NCBI GenBank assembly: GCA_003024785.1
Contig: PUQB01000057.1
Coordinates: 38,127-102,126 of the forward strand
DNA length: 64,000 bases
Direction of reading: 5' to 3'
Source of the DNA: Selaginella tamariscina
Lineage: Eukaryota > Streptophyta > Lycopodiopsida > Selaginellales > Selaginellaceae
This document shows positions 1 through 11,087 of this stretch, piece after piece. Every line of letters starts with the position of its first letter. Within the stretch, counting starts at the first letter, position 1. Below the pieces are notes generated by a model. The model had not been told where the DNA came from. It searched no databases and saw nothing but the letters and a program-made list of their open reading frames with translations. Position numbers and translations under genes: made by a program.

Positions 1-1276
1 TAAAATTCTAGTTAAATAAAGAAATTAACCAGTGTTGTGTGCGTCGGGTGACAGACTTTGCAGACGTGCAAAAGGTCTCCAAATGACTTCATGTCGCAGG
101 TGGTGCCTCCGGCAGCTGGTTTACGACTCAGTGAACGACGGTTCTGAAGTACTTGGTTCGCGTAATGCAAGGGGGGTAATAAAACTTGTGAACTTTTGGC
201 TGACTCCACATAGAGTGATATGTTAGTTTTGGTTAATTTTTCTAACATTATCTAGTCTTGGAGTTGACGTCAACGAGGACGTTGACATTTTCAAAGGCGG
301 GGAGTGTGTCATAGTTTTTACTATGACTCGACCCTTTACTTTGGGGTTTGACTGTTGTTACCTACCGAGTTGTGTGGCGAACCCTAGTTGTAGTGAGAAA
401 CAGCCCCGCTTAGTGCACTTAGGTGTTTAGGGGTAGTCCGGCCGGCTGTCACTAGGTACCTCGAGAAACTCTAGGCGAAGGTAGTACTTACCCTCTAGAA
501 AACTCTCCCCCAGTTTGACGTTACAGATAGGTTTTCCGTTAAATATAGCTTGTCAAAAAGGGTTAGGGACACCCCTAGGGTTGACCTAACCCTAGGGTTG
601 CCCTAACCCCACGCCCTAATACCCCCCCCTAGGGGTTAGGTTTAGGGTTAGGTTAGGACAACCATTTTCTCTAAGGGCTGGCATTTTGTGCCAGCCCACT
701 TACTCATTTAGGTAAACAGGGGGGGGGGGTCCGTCACATAAATAAGGTAGAGTATATGTAGTGAGGCTTCCTGGGTTCAAAAGAGAGCTCGTTAACCTCC
801 TACCGGTGCAAGCTAAGCTTGTGTCGTCAAGGTGCAACCCTCCGTTGTGCCGCCCAAACTTCCACACGACAGGGGTACAACCCACCCTAGGGTTAGACTA
901 TCCTTATCGTTGGCAGGATCTTGCCTTTGAGATAGGGGCACGTCACTTCCAAGGAGTTAGCCAGATTCCTTGGTCCGAAAACCTGCCCAAGCTCAAAGAC
1001 ATTGCCCGAGTTCACGTTCCGCAGAACTAGTGGTTGAGGCCTTGCTCCGGCCGCCTCAACCACGCCAAGCTAGGAACGACACCTAAACTCGGCTAGTCCG
1101 TGTATCCTGATCACAAGGTGAGTCTCGTTCGTGGGCTTAGTCAGTTAGGGTTTGAGTTCCTAAGGCTTGGGTTCCTAATACGGGTTATTTACCAGATTCC
1201 GTGGGGTTTCCAGAGAGGGGATTCCAGGTTGGCACCTGGCAAGCCGCCTTTGTGACACTAGGTAAAAACTCTGACA
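1..1276 (+). mobile_element. Family-A LTR element A1, 3' end
   Basis: This is the 3' end of an LTR element whose body lies left of the window. Bases 1-306 are non-coding-looking internal sequence that recurs, more decayed, near 43490-43810. A purine-rich tract (AAAGGCGGGGAG, 293-304) that looks like a polypurine tract comes next, then an LTR at 307-1276. The superfamily cannot be assigned because no pol is visible. The same LTR recurs at 50734-51640 (close match) and, in more diverged form, near 23251 and 43810. It is a fossil, and no coding part is recognisable. Confidence 0.7.
307..1276 (+). repeat. LTR of family A (copy A1)
   Basis: The repeat starts TGTCATAG and ends CTCTGACA, so its ends form the inverted pair TGTCA/TGACA expected of an LTR. 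Its boundaries come from alignment by eye with the copy at 50734-51640. It holds a telomere-like block at about 560-659 and an 11-base G run at 719-729. A reading frame at 761-1030 also occurs in the other copy, but only because the LTR itself is conserved. Confidence 0.75.
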
Positions 1277-2229
1277 CATTCGATATGGGTGAATGTCAAG
1301 AAGCGTTGATAAAGTCATGATTAACAAAACTGCAAAAGAATATATGTTTTATGAAGCTTAAAGCAATTACAAAATTATAAAATATTGTATATTTAATATT
1401 TATAATTACAATAAACTCTTTAATAATAATACCAAATTATTTACTTAACTATATAAATTTATAAAAAGATATGGAAGATTGACTATATTATTAAGGATTT
1501 TGTATTATATATATATATATATTATATACTAGTATAAAATTTTAATTAATAATGTTATATTTAAATATTAATATTTTAATAACAACATCAATATTTATAT
1601 AATGTACCTTTTATGCTCTTCCTTAATTTTTATATTAGACCCATACAATCTTAATATATATATTATATAATTTAATATCTTTTATTTTATAATGTTATTA
1701 ATTTTTGATCCATGAATGTATAATTGATTAAAAGGTCGATTAAAAAATAAAATATTCTAAAGAATATTCTGTTTTCAAACATATATTTTAAAGAATATTC
1801 CTTTAATATTAGAAAATGTTAATTAAATAGTTAAAATTACTTAATTATTATAAAATAGACTATAGACATGTCCATTTTAATTATAACTTGCATAAAACAT
1901 TAAATACCTACATGGTATGAATCATCCATGACCTCAAAACATGAGGCATTTAAATGTTTAGAACTCCAAACAATACAATTTCAAATTATGTTTTGAAAAA
2001 ATAAATATGCAAAATGAAAATATAAATACATTCACTTCAAAATAAATTTACTTGATTTGAAAATGTGTCAGTGTTTTGAAAATGTTAATGTAAAAAATCT
2101 TTTTCCATTTCACCTCACCTTCAAACATTTATTAGAGTCCCTTGCTGGAATCGTTGAATTATGGTTTATGTAATGATGCCGCATAGTTTCAAATGATGAA
2201 GCACATAAGCTATATTTTTATTAATGTCA
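1277..2229. other. AT-rich intergenic stretch
   Basis: No gene is seen. The stretch is very AT-rich, with a (TA)n run near 1508-1526 and several short ORFs that look random. It separates the family-A LTR from the host gene island. Confidence 0.6.
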
Positions 2230-2740
2230 CCAGGATCCTACCGTCCGGGCGCAATTTCACGGGACGGAATCCCCATCCTCTTTGTCATGTTGGCAGGGGA
2301 CGGCATGTAACCGTGGGTTTTAATGTCTCCATATTTAAAACGTCCCAGGGGCGCATGTAACCCCAGTCTAAGCCCCCTGTGGCCACCGGGAGCCCGAAGG
2401 GGGGAAAACGTCCTGGTGTGGGGGCATGTAAGCCCGGACGAGAAACACATTAGGTTTTCTAGACGTGCAGCTCTCACCATTCCAGAGGCAGAAACCGCTG
2501 CATTCAGCTGACGGTCGGAAGATTACCAGCATGTAATAAACGCGATCCACAGCCAGAACCCATGCCAAAACTTGACATGATAAGCCCTTGCCCTTGGGGG
2601 CGATGAAGGCGAATCACAGAGCAATGGTTCCTGCTGGTTGGAGAACAATTTCACAACAGGGCTAGCAGACCGCACGATCTAAATTCGAAGGGATTAAGAT
2701 TAAAGACACTCTAACCAAGAGAATCAGGGTTCCTGTCGAG
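2230..2740 (+). promoter_or_regulatory. Upstream region of the RsmI-like gene with four GCATGTAA motifs
   Basis: The octamer GCATGTAA occurs at 2303-2310, 2353-2360, 2424-2431 and 2529-2536, all in the same orientation, in a locally GC-rich stretch just before the RsmI-like start codon at 2741. An octamer is expected by chance far less than four times in about 250 bases. The flanks of the copies are GC-rich and partly alike. No convincing TATA box was identified. A promoter or 5' UTR role is inference; the stretch could instead be an old repeat. Confidence 0.4.
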
Positions 2741-4156
2741 ATGCGTGTGTTGCTGCAGGCGTCTTTCTCAGTGTTAAATGCAAGAGCATTGTCATGTCGC
2801 AAGTGTAGCAGTGCATTCCTCTGCTCTAACTCTACGCAACAGCACCTCACATGTACAGACAAGGCGGTACATCACTGAGAATTGCTTCTGTTATGTTTTT
2901 ATATATTTTCTTTGTGCCACAGAACAAAATTGAGCCGGGGCTCTACTTGGTGGCAACTCCCATTGGAAATTTGGAGGACATCACCTTAAGGTACACATCG
3001 TAATGTGTATTTGGTGTATTCAATTCACTGTTTCCACAGGGCTCTGAGAGTCTTAAGATCCGTGGATCTAATCCTCGCTGAAGACACAAGACACTCGTCT
3101 AAACTTTTGCAGCACTACGACATTCGCACACCCAAGGTTGAAGAGCCTTCAGCTTGCTTTTCTCGATTTACTTTACTCTGTTTGCAGATAAGCTATCACA
3201 AATTCAATGAGCAGACAAGGCAGGAGGAGGTTCTGGAAAGGCTGGCCAACCGTGAAGCCCTGGCCCTTGTCAGCGATGCTGGGATGCCAGGAATCAGTGA
3301 TCCCGGGGCCCAGCTAGTATGTTTCTCCTCATGCTTAACTAATCCCACTGTCGGCTGCTTTTGCAGGTCCGAGCTTGCATTGAAGAGCAGTACAAGGTTA
3401 TACCTGTTCCAGGGCCATCGGCTGCAATAACAGCTCTAATTGCTTCTGGCTTACCTGCGCATGAGTTCTCGTTTGGTGAGTCGCTTTTGTGATGAAAAAT
3501 CATGAACTAAAAAACGGCCAGGCGGAGGCAGTTGGGTTCCTATCCAGTCAAGCAAGCACCAGGCACAAGCGACTTCTGGCGGCTGCCGAAGACACAGCCA
3601 CACAGATATTTTTCGTTCCACCTCACAAGCTACGCTCCACACTTGCAGAATGCACCACGGCTTTTGGTTCAAATAGGTTGGCAACTGTGCGTTATGTATT
3701 TCACACTTGTTAATTCGATTCTCCAGGTACTGCGTGGTTGCAAGAGAGCTCACCAAGATTTACGAAGAGGTAGTTTCTTTCATACTTTTCGGTCTTGTCG
3801 TTGCTGATGCAACCCATGAGCAGTTTTGGCGTGGCACACTGGAGAAGGCGCAAGCTCATTTCAAGGAACATGAGCCGCGGGGAGAAGTTACCCTGCTGAT
3901 TGAAGGACTTCCGGCCAGAGCTGCAGAGAGATTCCCAAGCAAAGAAGAGCTTGGGGCTCGACTAGAGATTCTCTTCGAATCTGGCAAGAGCCTTTCCGAG
4001 GTACGCTCTCTGGTTTGGAGGAGATAACAGTTTAAAGTGAATGTGCAGGCCGTGAGAGAGGTTGCTGAGGAGACATTTGTGAGACGGAACGCAGTATACA
4101 CAGTTGCTCTTAAGCTGCTCAGGAGGGACAAGTCGAGAAGCGATCAAGAAAGTTAA
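2741..4156 (+). CDS. rsmI: RsmI-like 16S rRNA 2'-O-methyltransferase, organelle-targeted, nine exons
   Basis: Spliced exons 2741-2866, 2923-2990, 3040-3136, 3188-3316, 3367-3475, 3532-3676, 3727-3769, 3824-4000 and 4049-4156 give an open frame of 333 residues. All introns are GT-AG and 47-56 bases long. Family motifs are clear: ATPIGNLEDI near the start of the domain, LAEDTRH, SDAGMPGISDPG, VPGPSA, then a C-terminal ELTKIYEEFWRGTL segment. In bacteria RsmI (tetrapyrrole-methylase fold, SAM-dependent) 2'-O-methylates C1402 of 16S rRNA at the decoding site. The first exon adds about 42 residues rich in Ser, Arg, Ala and Cys with few acidic residues, like a plastid or mitochondrial presequence, so action on organelle 16S rRNA is inferred. 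The start is the ATG whose exon joins in frame to the conserved domain. Acceptors at 3532 and 3824 were chosen over nearby AGs because they restore family motifs. Confidence 0.92.
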
Positions 4157-4249
4157 CACAGGAAGAAGGATTCTTTCTTAAATCACAAGGAACCAAACGT
4201 GTGTGGCACTCTATAAATGAAAAGGAAACTCTACTCTGAACTGGTTTTA

Positions 4250-4751
4250 TCAGAAGCCACAGTAAGTGATGTTGTCCATGAAATATGAGTAGCATGCGAC
4301 GGCTTGTGGGGTGCACCTCTGTATCATCTCACACGACCAACATCCCAAGCTGCCTCCTTTCTCGCAAGTTACATTGTAATAGGGGTGGCAACCTGGCCCT
4401 GTATCGCGGTGGCAAACTCCTAGAGAAACAGAGTTAGAAAAGCGAATAAAAGAACCGCTGGAATTTGTCAATACCGAATTGTGTTCTGTATAGAAGCCTG
4501 CGGCCCCTCCAACGAGAAAGAAATTCCTGTTCCTGCATGCGTTAGTATTTTCTACGAAAGTAAAAAGCATCAGACCTCATGATGGCCAGGAGTAGACCGC
4601 GAATCTGCTGAGCCTCCCATATTCCAAACAAAATTAGCATAGGAGATGTGTATCTATCTATCTATCTATATAGCAAAAAATCAGAGCTACCTGTCGAAGA
4701 AAGTAACAGTAGTGTAACCAGAACCATCAGCACAGGGGCTGAACGTGGCAT
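4250..4751 (-). CDS. Small secreted eight-cysteine protein, four exons
   Basis: On the minus strand, exons 4751-4691, 4613-4576, 4532-4475 and 4419-4250 join at GT-AG sites into an open frame of 108 residues. Exon 1 encodes a classic signal peptide (MPRSAPVLMVLVTLLLLSST). A short spacer follows with RWRGRRLLYR, then a tail with eight cysteines spaced C-x7-C-x7-C-x7-C-x2-C-x5-C-x6-C-x10-C, ending in YCGF. The protein should enter the secretory pathway and form disulfides. RRLL fits the RRxL site at which site-1-type subtilases cut RALF propeptides, but the cysteine pattern (eight, not four) is not RALF, and I do not recognise the family. It is tail to tail with the RsmI-like gene, with 93 bases between stop codons. 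A signalling or antimicrobial peptide role is possible but unproven. Confidence 0.75.
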
Positions 4752-5903
4752 CTCCTTGTTTGGTCTAATGCAAGCATCATTGCTTCAATTCAAAGGAGAG
4801 GGAGAGCGTAGAGAACTGCTTCACGATGCAAAACCAGGCCCCCAAAACGAGAAATTGCTAACTACGTTGCGAGTAAAGAGATGCACAGCATAGTCCTGTT
4901 CTGCCAACAACTTAAAAAGTATAATGCAGGCATGATAAGAAAGAATTGACCTGTTTGATTAGACAAGGGAACATTTCGAGAAATGCCCTCCGTTCGTCCT
5001 ATGTCCTACAAGATTAAATCACATTTAAAGATTTTGGCATGCATGCCTAAGAAATGTGGATGCACCACCGAAATGAGGAAAGGAAGAGTATTTGTTTTTC
5101 CTCTCAATATTTGTGTGAGTTTCAAAACTACCCCGGTGATAATATAACCGAGTACACCTTAAAATTGACGCCCTTCAGCTCTGTTTTTGCCGTACTACCT
5201 TGAGAAAACGGGTGATTTTATAATATGCCACTTGAACGTTAGGTAAAAAATATTGAATTTTCTTTCATATTGAAAAACTGTCTTTATCAGATGGGCAATA
5301 AAAAGAATATGCTTTTAAAATACTCTTTCTCTTTGTTAAAGATGAATATTCCATAGAGGCTTGTTTCTTTTTATAGATATATCTAGATTTTACATTGCTG
5401 TTGCTTCTCTTTATAGATATATCTAGATTCTAGATTGCTGTTTCTGTGGTCTCACTAGGAACAAAAGAGTCATCCAACTCAAGAAGGGGTGGAAACATAG
5501 TTCCAGATATCACAATAATGCCACAAACAATTGAGGAAGCAGCTAGGGAAGAGGATAAATTACAATTGCCAAAGAAGCATCAGTCACTCAAAATATTTTC
5601 AATGAATTGACTTTTACAGAATATTACAAAATTTACAGAATATTTCCTCCCTTCATACTTGCACACCTCCACAAAATTAAATAGCTGCTCTAGCTTGTTC
5701 AATTTGACAAACATGTACTCTTGGAGTCTTACAAATAATACATATTGGTAATGCCACTCATTGGATTGGTCATTTCTTGGATTGAACAGTTGTTGGAAGT
5801 GTTTGCAATTTGATGGGTACTTTTGCATGTACACCTTCAAAGGCATATTTTGCCCTTGTTCTTTGTCTTTTCCAAAAAGTGCAAATGTAATGATGAACCC
5901 TAC
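4752..5903. other. Intergenic stretch; presumed promoter of the secreted-protein gene
   Basis: No gene could be supported. The part nearest 4752 should hold the promoter of the minus-strand secreted-protein gene, but no clear TATA box was picked out. A minus-strand ORF of 134 residues (5580-5984) crosses into the family-B LTR, is rich in Phe and Lys and matches nothing I know, so it is not called. A 40-base tandem duplication lies at 5365-5443. Confidence 0.5.
5365..5443. repeat. Two-copy tandem repeat, period 40
   Basis: The segment with core TTATAGATATATCTAGATT occurs at 5371 and again at 5411, each followed by a near-identical ATTGCTGTT end. The two copies differ at a few bases. It looks like a simple local duplication. 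Confidence 0.75.
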
Positions 5904-6592
5904 TAGTTGACAGTGGTTTGACCATCCGCTAGCTAGCACGAATGAGCAACGGGACAAAGTAGCCAAGTGGGGAAGGTATAACATGTACTAATCAACGACG
6001 ACAACTATCAGACAGCGCTTAATAAGGGTTTAAATCCGATCGTCCGGATCAACTACCAAGGTACTTGGGACAACACACGTGAGGGAAGCGCATAAATGCT
6101 ACAGGTAAGACTTTATTATAGGGCAGTAGACTAATAGGAGAGTGCCACCTGGACCTAGGGTCTAGCATTGGCTGACCCACTATATAAGCATGAAGGTTGG
6201 TAGTGGGTTAGGGTCCTTCTAGTCCGTCTTCTTATTTGTATGTTTCTCCACCTTCTATGGGGCCACATTGTATTTGGACATGTAATAAATATATATCTCT
6301 AGATTTCTTATGTCCACCACCTTTCCCAATTACTCTCCTCTTGCTTCGCTCCTAGTCCAACGATATACCAACAAGGAGGTGACAACACTGTGCATAGAAG
6401 AACTCCTACCCACATGTACATAGGCCCTCATGGCGTCCAAGTAGAAACCATCATAGCACCTTCCAGTGCTCCCGAGGTAAAGTTTGGCTCACTGGCGAGA
6501 ACCCCCAAGACTGGATGCTGTCAACAACATCCTGGAGACCACTAAGGCTTTATAAGTCACCCCACATCTGGCTGTTGAGTCCTCGACGACCA
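5904..6592 (+). repeat. 5' LTR of B1
   Basis: It aligns along its length with the LTRs at 13906-14588, 22487-23178, 31721-32404 and 38683-39364. It ends GACGACCA and carries the TATATAA box conserved in the family. It is about 689 bases long. Confidence 0.8.
6181..6187 (+). promoter_or_regulatory. TATA box in B1 LTR
   Basis: TATATAA within the context CCCACTATATAAGC, which is kept at the same place in the other family-B LTRs. It presumably marks the U3 promoter, with transcription starting a short way downstream. Confidence 0.6.
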
Positions 6593-9500
6593 TTTGTGAC
6601 AACCACAGAGGGATAGTAAAATTACACACAGATGGAGTTCACCGTAGCAAATAAAGTTGCGGTCTGAAGGAGAGACTAAAGAGTTGGAATTAACTCATTT
6701 GAACAATTGAAGATCAACAAGTACCAACTAGCTAAGAGGATGCGTCGGGTTGGCCGAGAGGGCTAATGAAGGGCAGAGAGGTACCCCAATTGCCACAATT
6801 AGCCCTACCTCGCCTATATGAAGGAACGATGCAAACACCACATGGCTAAACCTGCGAGAAGTGAAAAACCCGGCATAGCAGCATCAAAGGCGGTTGCAAA
6901 CTGCAAAAGACAAAGAGAGGTATGAAGAACTCATAGCATGTTCAAATGGAATTCTAGGTGTAGGAGCGTGCATGAATGAGTAGCACCTGGACGGGTGACC
7001 CTGCAACAATGACCTACAATGTAGAGTAGGACGGATGGCAGGACAATGGATCCCTTCACCCCCTGTCGCTATGATGAACATCAGAGAGTTGAACCCATGT
7101 TCGACGAGTACCCCTAAAAGAGGAGACCTCGTGCAAGAGAATCCCAAGAGAGGGAAGGCCTATACTAGAGGTAGGAATCACGAGGCGGCAAAATCAATGT
7201 GGATAGTGACAAGGGAGAGCCAAAGGTCCTGTGTGTCCAATGCTACAAGGAATGCAAGGTAGGAAACCTAGGGCCACTATCACCCACCAGGGTAAGGAAG
7301 GATGCCCAAAAAGAGGGGAGGAAAAGCCTCATCTAGAAGGCCCATGTAGGGAAAGGCACTGATTATTGACAAAATAACCTTTGCACCAAATGTTCAGCCG
7401 ATTGAACAACGCAATAGGCTAGGGTGAGTACCAGGATGAGAGCCTGAGGCTTCGGAAGGCCGAGTTACACATGGGATGACCACCCACACAAAGGCGACTA
7501 GACGTTAGCGAGTTGATGGATAGGAAGAGGTACCAGTAAGGGGGGCCACATAGTGGTCACTCTGGGCAAGGGACAAGGGGATTCCATCCTAGGCAAGGGA
7601 AATCCGCCCAAGCGAGCAAGATTGTATCGACCCATGAGGGGATTCTGCAAAGGCATGGTAGAGCCACAACCACTACAAGATGAGGGAATATCATCTCAAG
7701 GCGAGGAGAATCTACCTTGATAGCCATGATTGTTCCAACACCGCGAAGGGATTCCACATGGTCGCACGGTCCTACTAAGCCTTCCTTTGGACGAGGAAAT
7801 ATTGTCTAGCAGAGGTATGTTGTGCCACCAGCTGTCATATTGGTCTCACGAAGGGGGCCCTTGAAGGAGCCTGTCCTAGTCATCGACCTTCAGGAAAAAG
7901 GTACCTACAAGATACCGGGATGTGAACTACATCACGTCCGAAGCAGAGGGTTCAGATTAGAGCACTCTCAGGCTCAATAGGATGCCATGGGAATCAATCT
8001 GGTGACCCTATTAGCTCGTGCAATAGGATGTAGGAGAGCATAGTGACAGTGCCCTTACCCACATTTCGAGGAGCGAAGGGTGAAAACGTAGACCAACATG
8101 TACACAAGTTTGAGCAGGTATGCAAGTTGAGATGCGTAAGCGACAACCTTAAGAAGCTGAGTGCATTTGCATGCACTCTAAAACAAAAAGGCATATGCTT
8201 AGTGGATGTGATTCCACAAGGCAAATGAGGGAGCTCATTGGAAAACTGCATGGAGAGCGTTTCTGGATACTTTCTGGGAGAAAAAGAGCGAGGAAAAGGT
8301 AATCCATAAGTTAACTAGCTTGAAATAGAAAGCGAGAGAGTTCGTCGATGAATACATGGTCTGTTTGTTAGGGTACATCACTTGGCTAAGGATGCCCCAG
8401 TCGACCTGACCAAGAAAATGGGGATTGCGGCTGGAGATCCATAAGTGGATTATGCTAGACAATGATCGAACGTTCGACAAGTTACTCCTGTATGCCAAGA
8501 AGGCTGAGAAGCGGGAAGCTGAGAGACATAAGGAGAAGAAGATGCAGGACAAATCAAACACCAAGGAGGCAAACGACACTACCAGGACGAAGAAGACCTC
8601 TCAGACGTCCCAAAGCCTGCTAGAAAGGAGAGACAATCGGGAGCAAAAGGGCACATACAACTACAGTGAGGGGAAGCCCCGGGCGGCAGCACATAAGGAA
8701 GACTTAATCGCAACGCTAGCTCAACTAGGATACATCACACGTGAGGACAAGTATTGTTGGGTATGTAACATCTACATGTTCACAACACAGACGATTTCTA
8801 TCGACTAGCCGAACTCCTGAGTAATAGGCTACCACATGCGGCGCATTGGTGGTGGAACGGAAGGCAAAGGGGACACATACAACTGGAGGAGTTTGGGTGT
8901 AGATTGGAAGGGAACAACCAACCTCACAAAAGGTCACAGTCAGGAGACTAGAAGTCATAGTCCGTTCTTGGGCAGCAGCCCTCTCGACCTAGGTATGACA
9001 ACAGGGATAGGTGTCTAGAACGCAGGAGATGACATGCGTGTTATGAAGTGGCCAACACCCCACTTTATTGATGCTCCTGGGTATCATTAATCAAACCCAT
9101 GCTAGAAGCACAAGCACTTGGCATCGTAAGGGTGGCAAACAAGTAAACCCTCACCAACCCGACACCAATCCCCACACCGCATGCCAACATGTAATGGTGT
9201 ACTACCAAGACAGGATTATAGGACAAACACGACACCTCAGGCTCCCATGATGGAAGAAACAAGGCAATCACATGGGCGTAGAACTAGGGCAACATGAAGG
9301 CACCATGAGAAGAAAAAGTAGCAAAACCCTCAGTGTTGAGGAAGTGGTGAGGAAGTGAACCAATGTACCAACCACTCCAGAACCGGCGAAGCACAACCAA
9401 AGTTGAGGATCAAAGGGGAACAACGAGGAGGCAGGAACACCTTGCCTTCAACATAGGAAAGGCCAAGAAATTGATGGGACAAGAAGCGCCACTCACTCTA

Positions 9501-10599
9501 GCCGCGCTGCGGGGCTCAGCCACAAGGATCATCTAGGCCCTGGCCAAGAGGCACTACAACCACAGTAAACTTCGTGGACGACATACCAACCATTCCGGTT
9601 CAAATGGTGGACTGCACAATTAGCAATGTAATTATAGATGGAGGGTCCGCAATGAACATTATGTCAATGAAACTCCATTGTGAGCTGATTATGCCAACCT
9701 CAGATCCTACTCCCTTCCAAGTACGCATGGCAAATCAAGTCGAGGTAACACCCAAGGGCATCCTAAGGGCAGTGGAACCGTTGGGGGTCTTGGTTGCCCT
9801 TGGCTCAAGGGCGTGAAGGTACAACATGATTGGGAGCACTAGCAAATAAGATTCTACACTAGGAGAGGACGCCTTCCTGTCAAAGATACCCGGACGATCT
9901 ATCGGATGAGACCAAGAGAGAATGGAGGGTGATTCCGAGGAAGAGTCGAAAGATGCCTACTAGCGTTTCCATTCCGACGGTCGGTGGGCCTCATTGGCTT
10001 ACCTCAAGCTCGTAGAGGCCTTCAACCATCTAAAGGAAGAAAAGGTGGGGTACAACGACCTCAACCTCTTAGCCGTGACAAAGGAACACGATACCATAAT
10101 AGCTAAACTTACAGAACGACGGTTGGCTGCATGGGAGCACACTAAATAATCAAAGGAATTGCTCTTCCAAGGAGCTCTATTGTTTAAGGTAGAAAAGAGG
10201 AGGAAGGACACAGGGGAACTCCAGAGCACGTTAGCAGCAAACCTCAGTAGGTTACACCCTCCAAAGGCTCATGGACCACCACTGACACGCATAGAAAGAG
10301 TGGCAAACTCACGAACTCATGACTTGGATCGAGCAAAGAAGAAGGGAGTTCGGAGAAGCCCAAGCAAAGTTGGTGGCAATCAGAGAGGAGCTACACTAGC
10401 ACACCACCCAACTCACAATATTGTAGCCAGCCAAGAGAAACCCCCACCCGGAGGGTTGAAGGCAAGCGTTGTATTTCAGCTAGGGAGCACAGCTAGCCCA
10501 AAACCAAGACCCACCCCAAACCACTATCACAGAGTTAGTGAAGCACACCCACTGACAAGCCCAATTGCTCACAATAAGGGAACATGAGCTACAGCACTT

Positions 10600-10848
10600 G
10601 CTAGTCTCCTCTTACTTCGCTCCTAGTCCAACGATATACCAACAAGGAGGCAACAACATTGCGCATAGGGGAACTCCTACTGGCATGTACATAGGCCCTT
10701 GCGGCATTCGGATAGAGGCCATCACAACACCTTCCAGTGCTCTTGAGGTAAAGTCTGGCTCACCGGTGCAAACCCTCGGGATTGGACGCTGACAACAGCC
10801 TCCTGGCAACGACCGAGGACATTTGGCCTATGGAGTCCTCGATGACCA
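10600..10848 (+). repeat. R-U5 part of the B1 3' LTR
   Basis: It matches 6334-6592 of the 5' LTR, including the shared stretch about TCCAACGATATACCAACAAG and the terminal GATGACCA. Only this part of the LTR is recognisable. Confidence 0.75.
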
Positions 10849-11087
10849 CCTGTATAGTGAATCTCCCATGGCACTAGTCAAAACTTTCTTAAAGGGATTG
10901 TTTGTTTTCAGGTGAAGAGAGCAAATGAAATGATTGGCCAAAGACTTGTAAGGGCTCTCATTGACCAATAGAATGTGAAGATTATCACTTCCATGCATCC
11001 TATAAATGGAATTGACATGGCCAAAGAACTTGGTGTGGATAGTGGACACTGGGCAGATCCCAGATCCTAGTTCAACTTCCTCTTTTA
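10849..11087. other. Stretch between B1 and the LINE fragment
   Basis: No gene is seen. It lies directly before the LINE endonuclease start and may be the end of that element's upstream region, but no ORF1-type protein is recognisable. Confidence 0.4.

Larger units (their letters stand above)
5904..10848 (+). mobile_element. Family-B Ty3/gypsy element B1, degraded
   Basis: The element has a full 5' LTR (5904-6592), a primer binding site just after it, a gag region with a basic N-terminal part near 7090-7260 and a core near 8040-8800 (DQHVHKFEQV), an aspartic protease region near 9570-9790 (IIDGGSAMNIM), a stretch of the family's post-pol region, and an R-U5 part of the 3' LTR (about 10600-10848). 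No reverse transcriptase or integrase is recognisable. The 5-base flanks (CCTAC and CCTGT) are similar but not identical. The element is broken at many places and looks like the oldest of the three large B copies. Confidence 0.8.

Noticed and set aside
761-1030. An 89-residue ORF that also occurs at 51200-51436
   Set aside because: It lies inside the family-A LTR in both places, so its conservation comes from the LTR. Residue make-up shows no domain and the frame is not kept in A2 or A3.
3005-3430. A single unspliced 141-residue ORF over the RsmI-like gene
   Set aside because: It reads through introns. The spliced model with GT-AG borders restores the family motifs and a full-length frame.
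5580-5984. A 134-residue minus-strand ORF
   Set aside because: It crosses the start of the B1 LTR and has no recognisable motif, so a gene here would have to include retroelement sequence at its N-terminus.
10159-10587. A 142-residue plus-strand ORF
   Set aside because: It lies within element B1 and corresponds to its post-pol region, not to a separate gene.
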